DNA of 34,216 bases. Origin: Paracoccaceae bacterium (lineage in GTDB: Bacteria > Pseudomonadota > Alphaproteobacteria > Rhodobacterales > Rhodobacteraceae). Positions within the stretch are counted from its first letter, which is position 1. Each line of letters starts with the position of its first letter. Positions 27,079-34,216 of the stretch are shown piece by piece. The stretch lies in the NCBI GenBank assembly GCA_028285485.1, contig JANQPC010000050.1, positions 1 to 34,216 on the forward strand, read 5' to 3'. Below the pieces are notes generated by a model, which was not told the DNA's origin, searched no databases, and worked only from the letters and a program-made list of their open reading frames with translations. Position numbers and translations under genes: made by a program.

Positions 27079-29352
27079 GTGCCGACTATTGGACAGGCCT
27101 TTTCGGGCGTCCGCGCGGTATGCGCGCTGGCCCTTGCGCTGCTTATTCTGGCGGGCGCATCCGGCCCCGCGGCGGCGCAGAACTTCCTCACGGGCGCGGC
27201 TGAGCCCGCCGCCGAGGCGCCTGCGGACCCGTTGCAACCGCTTCTCGATGCCATCGAGGATCCCGCAACGCGCGACCGGCTGATCGAGGCGCTTCGCAGC
27301 GCCAATGAAACGTCCGCCGATGGAAGCGAGGCTGCGGTTGCCGAGCCCGAGCCGCGCACGCTGGCCGCCCGGCTTGCCGAAACATCGGTTGAGGCTGTGG
27401 AAGGGTTGGTTCAGCGCGGCGATCAGGTGTTTTCCGATATCTCGCGCCTCGGCCTCCTGCCCAGCCTGCTGGATGAAGAGCGCCGCGCCCGCATCGGCGA
27501 AGAAGCCGCAAGCCTTCTGCTCACCATCCTCGTCACCGCCGCAATGTATCGCATGCTGCGCCTGCTCTCGCGCCAGATCCACCTGCGCCGAAGCCGCGCC
27601 GAGGTGGAAACCGGCACGCTGGTGGGCACGTTCGTGGCGCAGTTGAGCCTGCGGCTGATCTCGGTGATCTTTGCCTGGCTCGTGGGCTACGGGATTGCCA
27701 CCTTCCTTCTGGGCGGCGGCACGATTGCGCTGGCACAGGCGCTTTATCTCAACGCCTTCCTCGTCTTCGGCCTCTTCTCGATTGCCCTCTCGGTGCTTGT
27801 CAGCCGCTACCCGGAGGATGTGACCTTCGCGCGCCTGCCGCCGAGCACGATGGCCACGATCTTCCGAAATGTGCGCCGCACCTTCGGCATCCTGTTCTAT
27901 GGCCTCATCGCGGCGGTGCCGATTGCGCAGGAATGGACGAATTTCGTGATCGCCCGCTCGCTCCGCACCGCGGTGATCACCCTCGCCGCGCTCATGGCGC
28001 TTTGGACGATCCGGCGCATCAGCCGCACGCTTCTGGCCGAGCGCAAGGCCGCGGCGATGACCGCCTTGGAAGAACGCCGCGCCGAGACGGGCGATGAAAC
28101 CCTCACCGATACCTTCATCGCGAGTTCGATCAATCTCTGGGATCGGATCTGGCCGCTTCTGGCCTACGTTTATGTCGTGGTGGCCTATGTGGTCGCCATC
28201 GCGAACCCGAATTTGATTGTGGAGCTTGTGGGCCGGGCCACGGCGCTTTCCGCGCTGGCCCTCGTGGCGGTTCTCATCGGCCTGCGCCAGTTCGCCATGG
28301 CCACCCGCCCGCTCAGCATGCCCGTGCCGCCGGCGCTTGATCAGGCGCTGCCGTCGTTGAAGCCGCGGCTGTCGGGCTTCCTGCCCGCCGCACTGGTTCT
28401 GGCCGGGATCGCCTCGCTTGCGGCGGCCGTGTTGCTGATTGTTGAGGGTTGGCAGCTTGTCGATGTCGGGGCGTGGCTTTCAAATGGCGGCAGCAACCTG
28501 ATCTGGCGCATCGCCAGCGTGCTGATCATCCTCACCGTTCTTGTGCTCGCCTGGTCGCTTCTGTCGAGCTGGATCGATAAGCGGCTCAATACGGATGTGC
28601 CCGGCCGCCAGGTTTCGGCCCGCTCCCGCACGCTTCTCGCACTGTTCCGCAACGCGCTTTCCATCGCGCTGATCGTCTTCGGTGGCATGACGGCGCTCTC
28701 CGAGATCGGGATCGATATCGCGCCGCTTCTCGCCGGTGCCGGTGTGATCGGCCTCGCCATCGGTTTCGGCGCCCAGAAGCTGGTGCAGGACATTATCACG
28801 GGCATCTTTATCCAGCTCGAAAACGCCATCAACGAGGGCGATGTCGTCACCGTGGCCGGGATCACCGGCGGGGTGGAGCGGCTGACGATCCGTTCGGTGG
28901 GCATCCGGGATCTTTCCGGGGTCTATCACCTCATCCCGTTCAGCGCGGTCGATACCGTGGGCAATTACATGCGGCTCTTTGCCTATCATGTGGAGGTGGT
29001 GGGCATCTCCTATGACAGCGATATCGAAGTGGCCGAGGAAGCGATGCACAGCGCCTTCGAAACGCTGCGGGCCGGGCCGCTTGGGCCCGAGATCATCGGC
29101 CCGCTGGAATATCACGGCGTCGTCGGGCTGGCGGACAGTTCGGTGAACCTGCGCGCGCGGGTGAAAACAAAGCCTGGCCAGCAATGGGCCGTGGGCCGGG
29201 CCTATACCCGCGAGGTCAAGCGCGCGCTCGATGCTGCGGGAATCGAGATCCCCTTCCCCCATCGCGAACTCAAGCTGCCGAAGATCATGCTCGATCGGTT
29301 CATGGGGCCGGGCGAAGCGGGCGGGCAGGGGCCCGCGCCCGGCACGCCCTGA
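27079..29352 (+). CDS. Mechanosensitive ion channel (MscS family), large type
   Basis: A 757-residue membrane protein. An N-terminal signal peptide ends in PAAAQ, then a periplasmic region of about 100-150 residues, several membrane helices, and the MscS core: pore helix with APLLAGAGVIGLAIGFGAQKLVQD (shown here only by its ends A..D, around residue 560), then the beta domain with INEGDVVTVAGITGGVE. It would open under membrane tension. Two starts compete: ATG 27037, which has no ribosome site, and GTG 27079, with GGAG at 27067-27070 eight bases upstream and a cleaner signal peptide; the latter is chosen. It starts 118 bases after the exonuclease fusion. Confidence 0.9.
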   Translation: MPTIGQAFSGVRAVCALALALLILAGASGPAAAQNFLTGAAEPAAEAPADPLQPLLDAIEDPATRDRLIEALRSANETSADGSEAAVAEPEPRTLAARLAETSVEAVEGLVQRGDQVFSDISRLGLLPSLLDEERRARIGEEAASLLLTILVTAAMYRMLRLLSRQIHLRRSRAEVETGTLVGTFVAQLSLRLISVIFAWLVGYGIATFLLGGGTIALAQALYLNAFLVFGLFSIALSVLVSRYPEDVTFARLPPSTMATIFRNVRRTFGILFYGLIAAVPIAQEWTNFVIARSLRTAVITLAALMALWTIRRISRTLLAERKAAAMTALEERRAETGDETLTDTFIASSINLWDRIWPLLAYVYVVVAYVVAIANPNLIVELVGRATALSALALVAVLIGLRQFAMATRPLSMPVPPALDQALPSLKPRLSGFLPAALVLAGIASLAAAVLLIVEGWQLVDVGAWLSNGGSNLIWRIASVLIILTVLVLAWSLLSSWIDKRLNTDVPGRQVSARSRTLLALFRNALSIALIVFGGMTALSEIGIDIAPLLAGAGVIGLAIGFGAQKLVQDIITGIFIQLENAINEGDVVTVAGITGGVERLTIRSVGIRDLSGVYHLIPFSAVDTVGNYMRLFAYHVEVVGISYDSDIEVAEEAMHSAFETLRAGPLGPEIIGPLEYHGVVGLADSSVNLRARVKTKPGQQWAVGRAYTREVKRALDAAGIEIPFPHRELKLPKIMLDRFMGPGEAGGQGPAPGTP

Positions 29353-29442
29353 ACAGGCGATTGGCCGCGCCATGGCCGGGCCGTGGCGCTTGCGCGGCGC
29401 GGCGAAACCTGCCTCTATCGGGCCACCGCAATGGAGAAGCCG

Positions 29443-29961
29443 ATGAAGATCGCCAGCATCTCGGCCCCCGGCAAGGGCGACATGGATCTCATTCTGGCGG
29501 GCCTTGCAAAGCGCTTGCAGGGCGCGGGCCTGCGCGTGGCGGGGCTCGTGCAGGTGAACACCGAATGCGAAAGCGGCGGCCCCTGCGATATGGATGTGCA
29601 GGTTCTGCCCGAAGGCCCGGTGCTTCGGATCTCGCAAACGCTTGGCCCCGGCGCGCGCGGATGCCGGCTTGATGCCGATGCGCTGGAACGCGCGGTGGGC
29701 CTTGTCTCCGCCAGTCTCGAACCCGGCGCCGATATCCTGCTGATCAACAAGTTCGGCAAGCAGGAGGCCGCGGGCGGCGGGTTTCGCGAGGTGATGGGCG
29801 CGGCACTTGCCGCGGGCGTTCCGGTGATCGTGGGGCTCAACCCGCTGAATGCGGCGGAGTTCGAGGCGTTCACCGATGGAATGGCCGAAGCGATTCCGCC
29901 CGAGCTAGATGGGCTGGAGGCCTGGGTGATGCGCCAGGTGGCCAGCCAACCCGCCGTCTGA
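29443..29961 (+). CDS. DUF2478 family protein
   Basis: A 172-residue protein matching DUF2478, seen near molybdenum transport and molybdoenzyme genes in other bacteria. Recognised segments are RISQTLGPGARGCRLDADAL in the middle and LLINKFGKQEAAGGG, which resembles a nucleotide-binding NKxG step. The N-terminus KIASISAPGKGDMDLILAGL looks like a degenerate P-loop. ATG 29443 is chosen because GGAG (29433-29436) is six bases upstream; an in-frame ATG at 29431 adds four residues. No molybdate gene is nearby, so its role here is open. Confidence 0.8.
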   Translation: MKIASISAPGKGDMDLILAGLAKRLQGAGLRVAGLVQVNTECESGGPCDMDVQVLPEGPVLRISQTLGPGARGCRLDADALERAVGLVSASLEPGADILLINKFGKQEAAGGGFREVMGAALAAGVPVIVGLNPLNAAEFEAFTDGMAEAIPPELDGLEAWVMRQVASQPAV

Positions 29962-30084
29962 ACCGCGGCGCTTGCATTGCCGCCCCCGGCGCGCTCTACT
30001 TAGCCACAGGGAAATGCCCGGCACCTGCTTTGCCAGGATAACGATCGGGCCCGTCGGAAAAAACCGGCGCTAGGGGAGGATCGC

Positions 30085-30189
30085 GTGACCATCACGCCTG
30101 TTCAGCATATGCGCAAGCTTCTGCAGGGCGCTGCCAGCCATGTGCCACCCCCCGTCAAGCCGGCCCACAGCATCGAAAGGGAGGTTTGA
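30085..30189 (+). CDS. Small open reading frame (34 residues) ahead of the permease
   Basis: A GTG start with GGGGAGG (30073-30079) five bases upstream runs to a TGA one base before the permease ATG. The product would begin MTITPVQHMRKLL and end SIEREV. It resembles nothing I know. It may be a leader peptide coupled to permease translation, or what remains of a deleted binding-protein gene, since that gene is expected exactly here. The surrounding spacer 29962-30084 holds no gene and no clear terminator. Confidence 0.35.
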   Translation: MTITPVQHMRKLLQGAASHVPPPVKPAHSIEREV

Positions 30190-30190
30190 G

Positions 30191-31315
30191 ATGGCTGATC
30201 AGGCAAACCCGGCGCCGCCAATGGATGAACGCGTCAAAGCGATCCCGGTCTGGCGCCGCGCGCTTATCCGGCCCGAACTCGGCGGGATCTGCGGCACCAT
30301 TCTGGTGTTTTTGTTCTTCATCGCCACGGCATCGGATAGCGGCATGTTCAACGCGCAGGGCGTGCTGAACTGGTCCACCGTCTCGGCCCAGTTCATGATC
30401 ATCGCTGTGGGCGCCTGCCTGCTGATGATCGCGGGTGAGTTCGATCTCTCTGTGGGTTCGATGATCGGGTTTTCCGGGATGATGATCGCGATCTTCGGCG
30501 TTACCCTGGGTTGGCCGATCTGGATGGCGATCCTGGTGACCTTCGCAATCGCCGTCGCAATCGGCGCGCTCAACGGCTACATCGTGGTGCGCACGGGGCT
30601 TCCAAGCTTTATTGTCACGCTTGCCTTCCTTTTCATCCTGCGCGGCTTCACCATCTACCTGCCGCAGACGATCGAGCGCAAAACCATCATCGGCGGCATC
30701 TCCGAGGCGGCGGAAGGTGATTGGCTGGCGCCGATCTTCGGCGGAAAGATCCTTGAGGGCCTCTTCACCTGGATGGGCGATGCCGGGATGATCGCCACCT
30801 TCGAACGCGGCACCCGCGCGGGCGAGCCGGTGGTGGATGGGATACCCATGCTGATCGTCTGGGCCATCATCCTCGTGATCCTCGGCCATATCCTGCTAAC
30901 GAAAACGCGGTTCGGGAACTGGATCTTCGCGGCAGGCGGCGATGCGCAGGCCGCGCGCTATGTGGGCGTGCCGGTCAACCGCGTGAAGATCCTGATGTTC
31001 ATGTTCACCGCCTTTTGCGCCACCGTCTTCGCCACCTGCCAGGTGATGGAATTCGGCTCCGCCGGGGCCGACCGAGGCCTTTTGAAGGAGTTTGAGGCGA
31101 TCATCGCCGTGGTGATCGGCGGTGCGCTTCTCACCGGTGGGTACGGGTCGGTGATCGGCGCCGCGCTGGGCGCGCTGATCTTCGGCGTGGTCCAGCAGGG
31201 CCTCTTCTTCGCCGGGGTGGAAAGCTCGCTTTTCCGCGTGTTCCTGGGTGTCATCCTGCTCTTCGCGGTGATCCTGAACACCTATATTCGCCGCATGATC
31301 ACGGGGGAACGCTAA
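30191..31315 (+). CDS. Sugar ABC transporter permease (probable inositol/ribose type)
   Basis: A 374-residue permease of the RbsC/FrcC/IatP family with about 9-10 helices. The GEFDLSVGSMIGFSGMM motif and TGLPSFIVTLAFLFILRG are characteristic, and the late VVIGGALLTGGYGSVIGAAL loop contacts the ATPase. A hydrophilic stretch of about 60 residues (about 165-225) makes it longer than usual. ATG 30191 has GGGAGG eight bases before it. No binding protein gene precedes it, unlike normal systems. The neighbouring iolB points to inositol as a substrate by context only. Confidence 0.9.
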   Translation: MADQANPAPPMDERVKAIPVWRRALIRPELGGICGTILVFLFFIATASDSGMFNAQGVLNWSTVSAQFMIIAVGACLLMIAGEFDLSVGSMIGFSGMMIAIFGVTLGWPIWMAILVTFAIAVAIGALNGYIVVRTGLPSFIVTLAFLFILRGFTIYLPQTIERKTIIGGISEAAEGDWLAPIFGGKILEGLFTWMGDAGMIATFERGTRAGEPVVDGIPMLIVWAIILVILGHILLTKTRFGNWIFAAGGDAQAARYVGVPVNRVKILMFMFTAFCATVFATCQVMEFGSAGADRGLLKEFEAIIAVVIGGALLTGGYGSVIGAALGALIFGVVQQGLFFAGVESSLFRVFLGVILLFAVILNTYIRRMITGER

Positions 31316-31316
31316 G

Positions 31317-32111
31317 ATGAACACCCGCAGCACCCACCAGCCCATCGTTCAGATGAAGGATATCGAGAAGCATTTCGGCAGCGTCATCGCGCTGGCGGGC
31401 GTGTCGGTCGATGTTTTCCCTGGCGAATGCCATTGCCTTCTGGGCGATAACGGCGCCGGGAAATCGACCTTCATCAAAACGATGTCGGGCGTTCACAAGC
31501 CCACCAAGGGCGAGATCCTCTTCGAAGGGCAGCCGATGCACTTCGATGATCCGCGCGATGCGATCACTGCGGGCATCGCAACCGTGTATCAGGATCTCGC
31601 GATGATCCCGCTGATGTCGGTCAGCCGCAATTTCTTCATGGGCAATGAGCCGATCAAGAAGATCGCGGGCATCCCGTTCTTCGACAAGGATTATGCCGAC
31701 CGGGTGACCATGGATGAGATGCGCAAGATGGGCATCAACCTGCGCGGCCCCGATCAGGCCGTGGGCACGCTTTCGGGCGGCGAACGGCAGACGGTGGCCA
31801 TCGCCCGCGCGGTGCATTTCGGCGCCAAGGTGCTGATCCTGGATGAACCCACCTCTGCCCTCGGCGTGCGCCAAACCTCGAACGTGCTTGCCACGATCGA
31901 CAAGGTGCGCAAGCAGGGCATCGCGGTGGTGTTCATCACCCACAACGTGCGCCACGCGCTGGCAGTGGGCGACAGGTTCACGGTGCTGAACCGGGGGCAG
32001 ACGCTCGGCACCGCCCAGCGCGGGCAGATCACCCCCGATGAGCTGCAGGATCTCATGGCGGGCGGTCAGGAACTGGCCGAACTCGAAGGCTCTCTCGGCG
32101 GCACGGTCTAG
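31317..32111 (+). CDS. Sugar ABC transporter ATP-binding protein (single NBD)
   Basis: A 264-residue ATPase. Walker A GDNGAGKST is at 43-51, the Q-loop in TVYQDLAM near 92, signature SGGERQ at 153-158 and Walker B VLILDEPT ending at 179. It is the FrcA type with one domain and is about as diverged from the ATPase at 12907-13677 as paralogues usually are. The start follows the permease stop by one base. The last 25 residues carry the acidic/Gln tail common in this subfamily. Confidence 0.93.
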   Translation: MNTRSTHQPIVQMKDIEKHFGSVIALAGVSVDVFPGECHCLLGDNGAGKSTFIKTMSGVHKPTKGEILFEGQPMHFDDPRDAITAGIATVYQDLAMIPLMSVSRNFFMGNEPIKKIAGIPFFDKDYADRVTMDEMRKMGINLRGPDQAVGTLSGGERQTVAIARAVHFGAKVLILDEPTSALGVRQTSNVLATIDKVRKQGIAVVFITHNVRHALAVGDRFTVLNRGQTLGTAQRGQITPDELQDLMAGGQELAELEGSLGGTV

Positions 32112-32272
32112 GCGCCAAAGGCGGGCGCGGAAAAGGGGGGGCGGAACGGGGGGGGCGGGGCCCCGCCGGATCGCCGCGCCCGCCTGGCGCTTGAAACGCC
32201 AGCCCGCCCCTAGTCCCCGCCCCGCGCACCGGATAGGCTCGCGCGCGGGATGGGGAAGAACAGGAACCCAAC
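32112..32272. other. Spacer with G-run tract, palindrome and hairpin ahead of iolB
   Basis: The plus strand at 32135-32160 is G7-CGGAAC-G8-C-G4, a run pattern able to form a G-quadruplex. Its right edge overlaps a 14-base perfect palindrome GGCGGGGCCCCGCC (32154-32167). At 32184-32202 CTGGCG and CGCCAG form a 6-bp stem with a 7-base loop. No gene is seen here. Confidence 0.55.
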
Positions 32273-33100
32273 ATGTCGCCCTTGCTTCGAAAACCCGTGG
32301 CCGAGGCCGGCCTCGTGCATGCGATCACGCCGGAAACCGCGCGCGGCCCGCTTTCGCCGGGCTGGGCCTTTGTTGGCTTTCACCTCCACCGGTTGCGGCC
32401 CGGCGAAACCGCGGCGGCAGAAACCGGGGGCCGCGAGGCGATCCTTGTCATCGTGGAAGGCAAGGCACGCATCACCGCCGATGGCACGGAGTTCGGCGAG
32501 ATGGGCGACCGGCTCGATGTGTTCGAACGCACCGCCCCCCATTGCCTTTACGTGCCCGCGGGCAGTGGCTGGCAGGCAGAGGCCACAACACCCCTCACGC
32601 TTGCCATCTGCAGCGCCCCGGCCGCGCCCGGGCGCCCGGCCCGGCGGTTAGGCCCTGAGGGCATCGCGCTTACCCCGCGCGGCACCGGCACCAACACGCG
32701 ATACATCAACAACATCGCGATGGAAGATCGCGATGTGGCAGAGAGCTTGCTGGTAACGGAAGTCTTCACCCCAGCAGGCCACTGGTCCAGCTACCCCCCT
32801 CACCGGCATGACGAGGATGATTTTCCGAACATCACCTATCTCGAAGAAACCTATTATCACCGGCTGAACCCCGCCCAGGGCTATGGCCATCAGCGGGTGT
32901 TCACCGAGGATGGATCGCTGGATGAAACGGTAAGCCCGGCCAACCACGATGTGGTGCTCGTGCCCCGGGGGCACCATCCCTGCGCGGCGCCGCATGGCTA
33001 CGAGATGTACTATCTCAACGTGATGGCGGGCCCCCTGCGGAAATGGCGGTTCAAAAACCACCCCGATCATGCCTGGATCGTGGAGGCCGCAGAAGCCTAG
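32273..33100 (+). CDS. iolB: 5-deoxy-glucuronate isomerase
   Basis: A 275-residue bicupin of the IolB/KduI family. IolB isomerises 5-deoxy-D-glucuronate to 2-deoxy-5-keto-D-gluconate in myo-inositol breakdown. Strong signatures are in the C-terminal cupin: WSSYPPHRHDEDDFPNITYL, EETYYHRLNPAQGYGHQRVF and VPRGHHPCAAPHGYEMYYLN, which supply the metal-binding histidines and glutamate. No other iol gene (iolC, D, E, G) is in the window. The stop TAG shares the palindrome CTAG with the stop of the opposing TetR gene. Confidence 0.93.
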   Translation: MSPLLRKPVAEAGLVHAITPETARGPLSPGWAFVGFHLHRLRPGETAAAETGGREAILVIVEGKARITADGTEFGEMGDRLDVFERTAPHCLYVPAGSGWQAEATTPLTLAICSAPAAPGRPARRLGPEGIALTPRGTGTNTRYINNIAMEDRDVAESLLVTEVFTPAGHWSSYPPHRHDEDDFPNITYLEETYYHRLNPAQGYGHQRVFTEDGSLDETVSPANHDVVLVPRGHHPCAAPHGYEMYYLNVMAGPLRKWRFKNHPDHAWIVEAAEA

Positions 33101-33699
33101 CCCTTGCGCGGCGGCAGCAGCCGCGCCGTGGCGCCCTGAATAACGTCTTCCACGCTCACCCGCATTTTGGCGAATTCCGCCTTTCCGTCGATTCTCAGAA
33201 ACGACAGCCCGTGCACAAAGGTCCAAAGCGGGAAGCCGGCCTCCATCACAGCATCATCCACCTCTGCGTGGCCCAGATAGCGCGCGATCTGATCGAGCAC
33301 GACCCCGTAGCAGCCATGCCCGGCCTCTTCGGTGGCAGGGTGATCCTTCGGGGTTGCGAACATCATTTTGAAGAGCCCCGGATTATCCTCCGCAAAGGCC
33401 ACATAGGCCCGGCCCACCGCCGCGATCGCCTCCAGCGTCCCGGGTGTGTGCGGCACAACGGCGGCATGAAACCGCTCCGTCATCTCTGCAAACCCCTGCA
33501 GCGCAACGGCGCGCAGCAGGTCTTCGCGATCCTCGAAATGCTTGTAGGGCGCCGCCGTGGAAACGCCCGCGCGCCGGCACGCTTCGGAAACAGAGAACAC
33601 GTCAGGCCCTCTCTCCTCCACCAGATCACGCGTCGTCGCGATCAGCTGCTCGCGCAGATCGCCATGGTGATAGCCGGTTTTTTGGGCGGTTTTCTGCAT
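33097..33699 (-). CDS. TetR-family regulator with WHG C-terminal domain
   Basis: A 200-residue repressor. The N-terminal helix-turn-helix is at about residues 10-60 (DLREQLIATTRDLVEERG, then VSEACRRAGVSTAAPYKHF). The C-terminal part, with FPLWTFVHGLSFLRIDGK, is the WHG type. A longer frame exists upstream, but the ATG at 33699 begins the domain correctly and has GAGGGG just before it. It diverges from the efflux adaptor gene, with paired 15-bp repeats between, so it probably represses that efflux operon and itself. It converges on iolB with a 4-base overlap. Confidence 0.92.
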   Translation of the reverse strand: MQKTAQKTGYHHGDLREQLIATTRDLVEERGPDVFSVSEACRRAGVSTAAPYKHFEDREDLLRAVALQGFAEMTERFHAAVVPHTPGTLEAIAAVGRAYVAFAEDNPGLFKMMFATPKDHPATEEAGHGCYGVVLDQIARYLGHAEVDDAVMEAGFPLWTFVHGLSFLRIDGKAEFAKMRVSVEDVIQGATARLLPPRKG

Positions 33700-33747
33700 C
33701 GTCCCCTCGTCAGCAGCAGTCTTTTTGTTTTTTTTCTTGATCGAGAT

Positions 33748-33762
33748 GTTAGAGCCTCTAAC
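33748..33762. promoter_or_regulatory. Putative TetR operator, perfect palindrome
   Basis: GTTAGAGCCTCTAAC is a perfect inverted repeat (7-base arms, one central base) in the spacer between the TetR-type gene and the efflux adaptor, about 49 bases before the former and 95 before the latter. Confidence 0.7.
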
Positions 33763-33765
33763 TAA

Positions 33766-33780
33766 GTTAGTGCCTCTTAC
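33766..33780. promoter_or_regulatory. Second, imperfect copy of the TetR-type operator
   Basis: GTTAGTGCCTCTTAC matches the neighbouring palindrome at 13 of 15 positions, in the same orientation, 18 bases start to start. Its right edge meets a TACAAT (33778-33783) that resembles a -10 box for the efflux gene, so a bound repressor could block transcription directly; no convincing -35 was found. Confidence 0.6.
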
Positions 33781-33857
33781 AATATAGGGGCGCCACGAAG
33801 CAATGCCAAGCGGCGCAGATACCGAATGCGCCGCACCGTAACTGCAAGGAGCGCCCC

Positions 33858-34216
33858 ATGGCCGAGAAACGCGCACCCGCCAAAGGCCCCTCGATCCTGC
33901 GCCGCACCGGCGCGCTCGTTCTCACGCTGGCCACCTTCGGGGTCGCAGGCGCGCTGGTCTTCCTGGGGTCGGATCGGATCGCGGCCAATGCCGAACGCCT
34001 GCCGCCTGCCACCGAAATCTCTCCCGTGCCCGTGGCCACCGTGCCGCTTGAGATGCAGGAAACCTACACTGTCACCGCCGCATATCAGGGGCGGGTCGAG
34101 GCGCGCCGGCAAACGGCCATCGGCTTTGAGGCCGGGGGTACAATCGCCGCGCTCACCGTTGATGAAGGCGATCGCGTGGCCGCAGGCGATGTGCTCGCAC
34201 GCCTCGATACCCGCGC
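33858..34216 (+). CDS. RND efflux membrane-fusion protein, N-terminal part (cut by window end)
   Basis: The frame opens at ATG 33858 (AAGGAG at 33846-33850) and runs off the right edge after 119 residues. The protein begins with a short basic stretch, a membrane/signal segment ALVLTLATFGVAGALVFLG (about 18-37), and then the start of the HlyD/AcrA-type barrel-and-lipoyl region, seen in GRVEARRQTAIGFEAGGTIA and VDEGDRVAAGDVLARLDTR, the usual N-terminal lipoyl-half signature. The transporter gene should follow outside the window. The dedicated TetR regulator and tandem operators upstream fit a drug- or solvent-type efflux operon. Confidence 0.88.
   Translation, partial: MAEKRAPAKGPSILRRTGALVLTLATFGVAGALVFLGSDRIAANAERLPPATEISPVPVATVPLEMQETYTVTAAYQGRVEARRQTAIGFEAGGTIAALTVDEGDRVAAGDVLARLDTR

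Overview
The window is GC-rich, dense, almost entirely coding bacterial chromosome. It most resembles a Rhodobacteraceae/Roseobacter-type alphaproteobacterium. That placement is an inference from gene content: the aerobic CobG-type cobalamin pathway, Frc/Als-type sugar ABC transporters with single-domain ATPases, a MaoC-Pta fusion next to acetate kinase, and an Acs-Adk-symporter cluster. I see no tRNA, rRNA, insertion sequence, phage gene or CRISPR array.

Region 1 (1-8547) is a tightly packed cobalamin (corrin ring) operon: cobG (3' part only), cobH, cobI, cobJ, cobK (opposite strand), cobL, cobE, cobM, cobB, cobA, cobF. Most junctions are 4- or 8-base overlaps, and non-ATG starts are used at cobJ (TTG) and cobE (GTG). 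Together the products carry uroporphyrinogen III through the precorrins to hydrogenobyrinic acid and its a,c-diamide. cobK sits antisense inside the operon: its start codon interlocks with that of cobL, and its end overlaps the end of cobJ.

Region 2 (8584-14537) is a carbohydrate cassette. A D-2-hydroxyacid dehydrogenase diverges from a LacI-type repressor, which is followed by an AlsB/FrcB-like periplasmic binding protein, a permease, a single-domain ATPase and a D-tagatose/D-psicose 3-epimerase-like enzyme. Two LacI-type half-palindromic operators, 21 bp apart, lie in the divergent spacer. The substrate is not determinable here; a rare ketose or aldose is the best inference. A FlaR-like P-loop kinase (14654-15259) follows.

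Region 3 (15431-26960) is dominated by acetate/acetyl-CoA metabolism: a MaoC-like/phosphate acetyltransferase fusion, acetate kinase, then after a 314-base AT-richer leader, acetyl-CoA synthetase, a second-type adenylate kinase with a zinc-binding lid, a DUF4212 small subunit and its large sodium:solute symporter partner. Tandem hairpins end that unit. Immediately after them comes a cNMP-binding/CBS/DUF294 nucleotidyltransferase, a small membrane protein of unknown function and a membrane-anchored HAMP/PAS-like protein fused to a DEDDh exonuclease. This last trio is the best candidate for an undescribed regulatory system.

Region 4 (27079-34216) holds a large MscS-family channel, a DUF2478 protein, a sugar (probably inositol) ABC permease and ATPase with no binding-protein gene, iolB, a TetR/WHG regulator reading backwards, and the start of an RND efflux membrane-fusion protein reading off the right edge. 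A pair of 15-bp repeats, one a perfect palindrome, lies between the regulator and the efflux gene.

Limits: all family calls come from reading motifs and length; no search was run. Promoters are weakly supported throughout.
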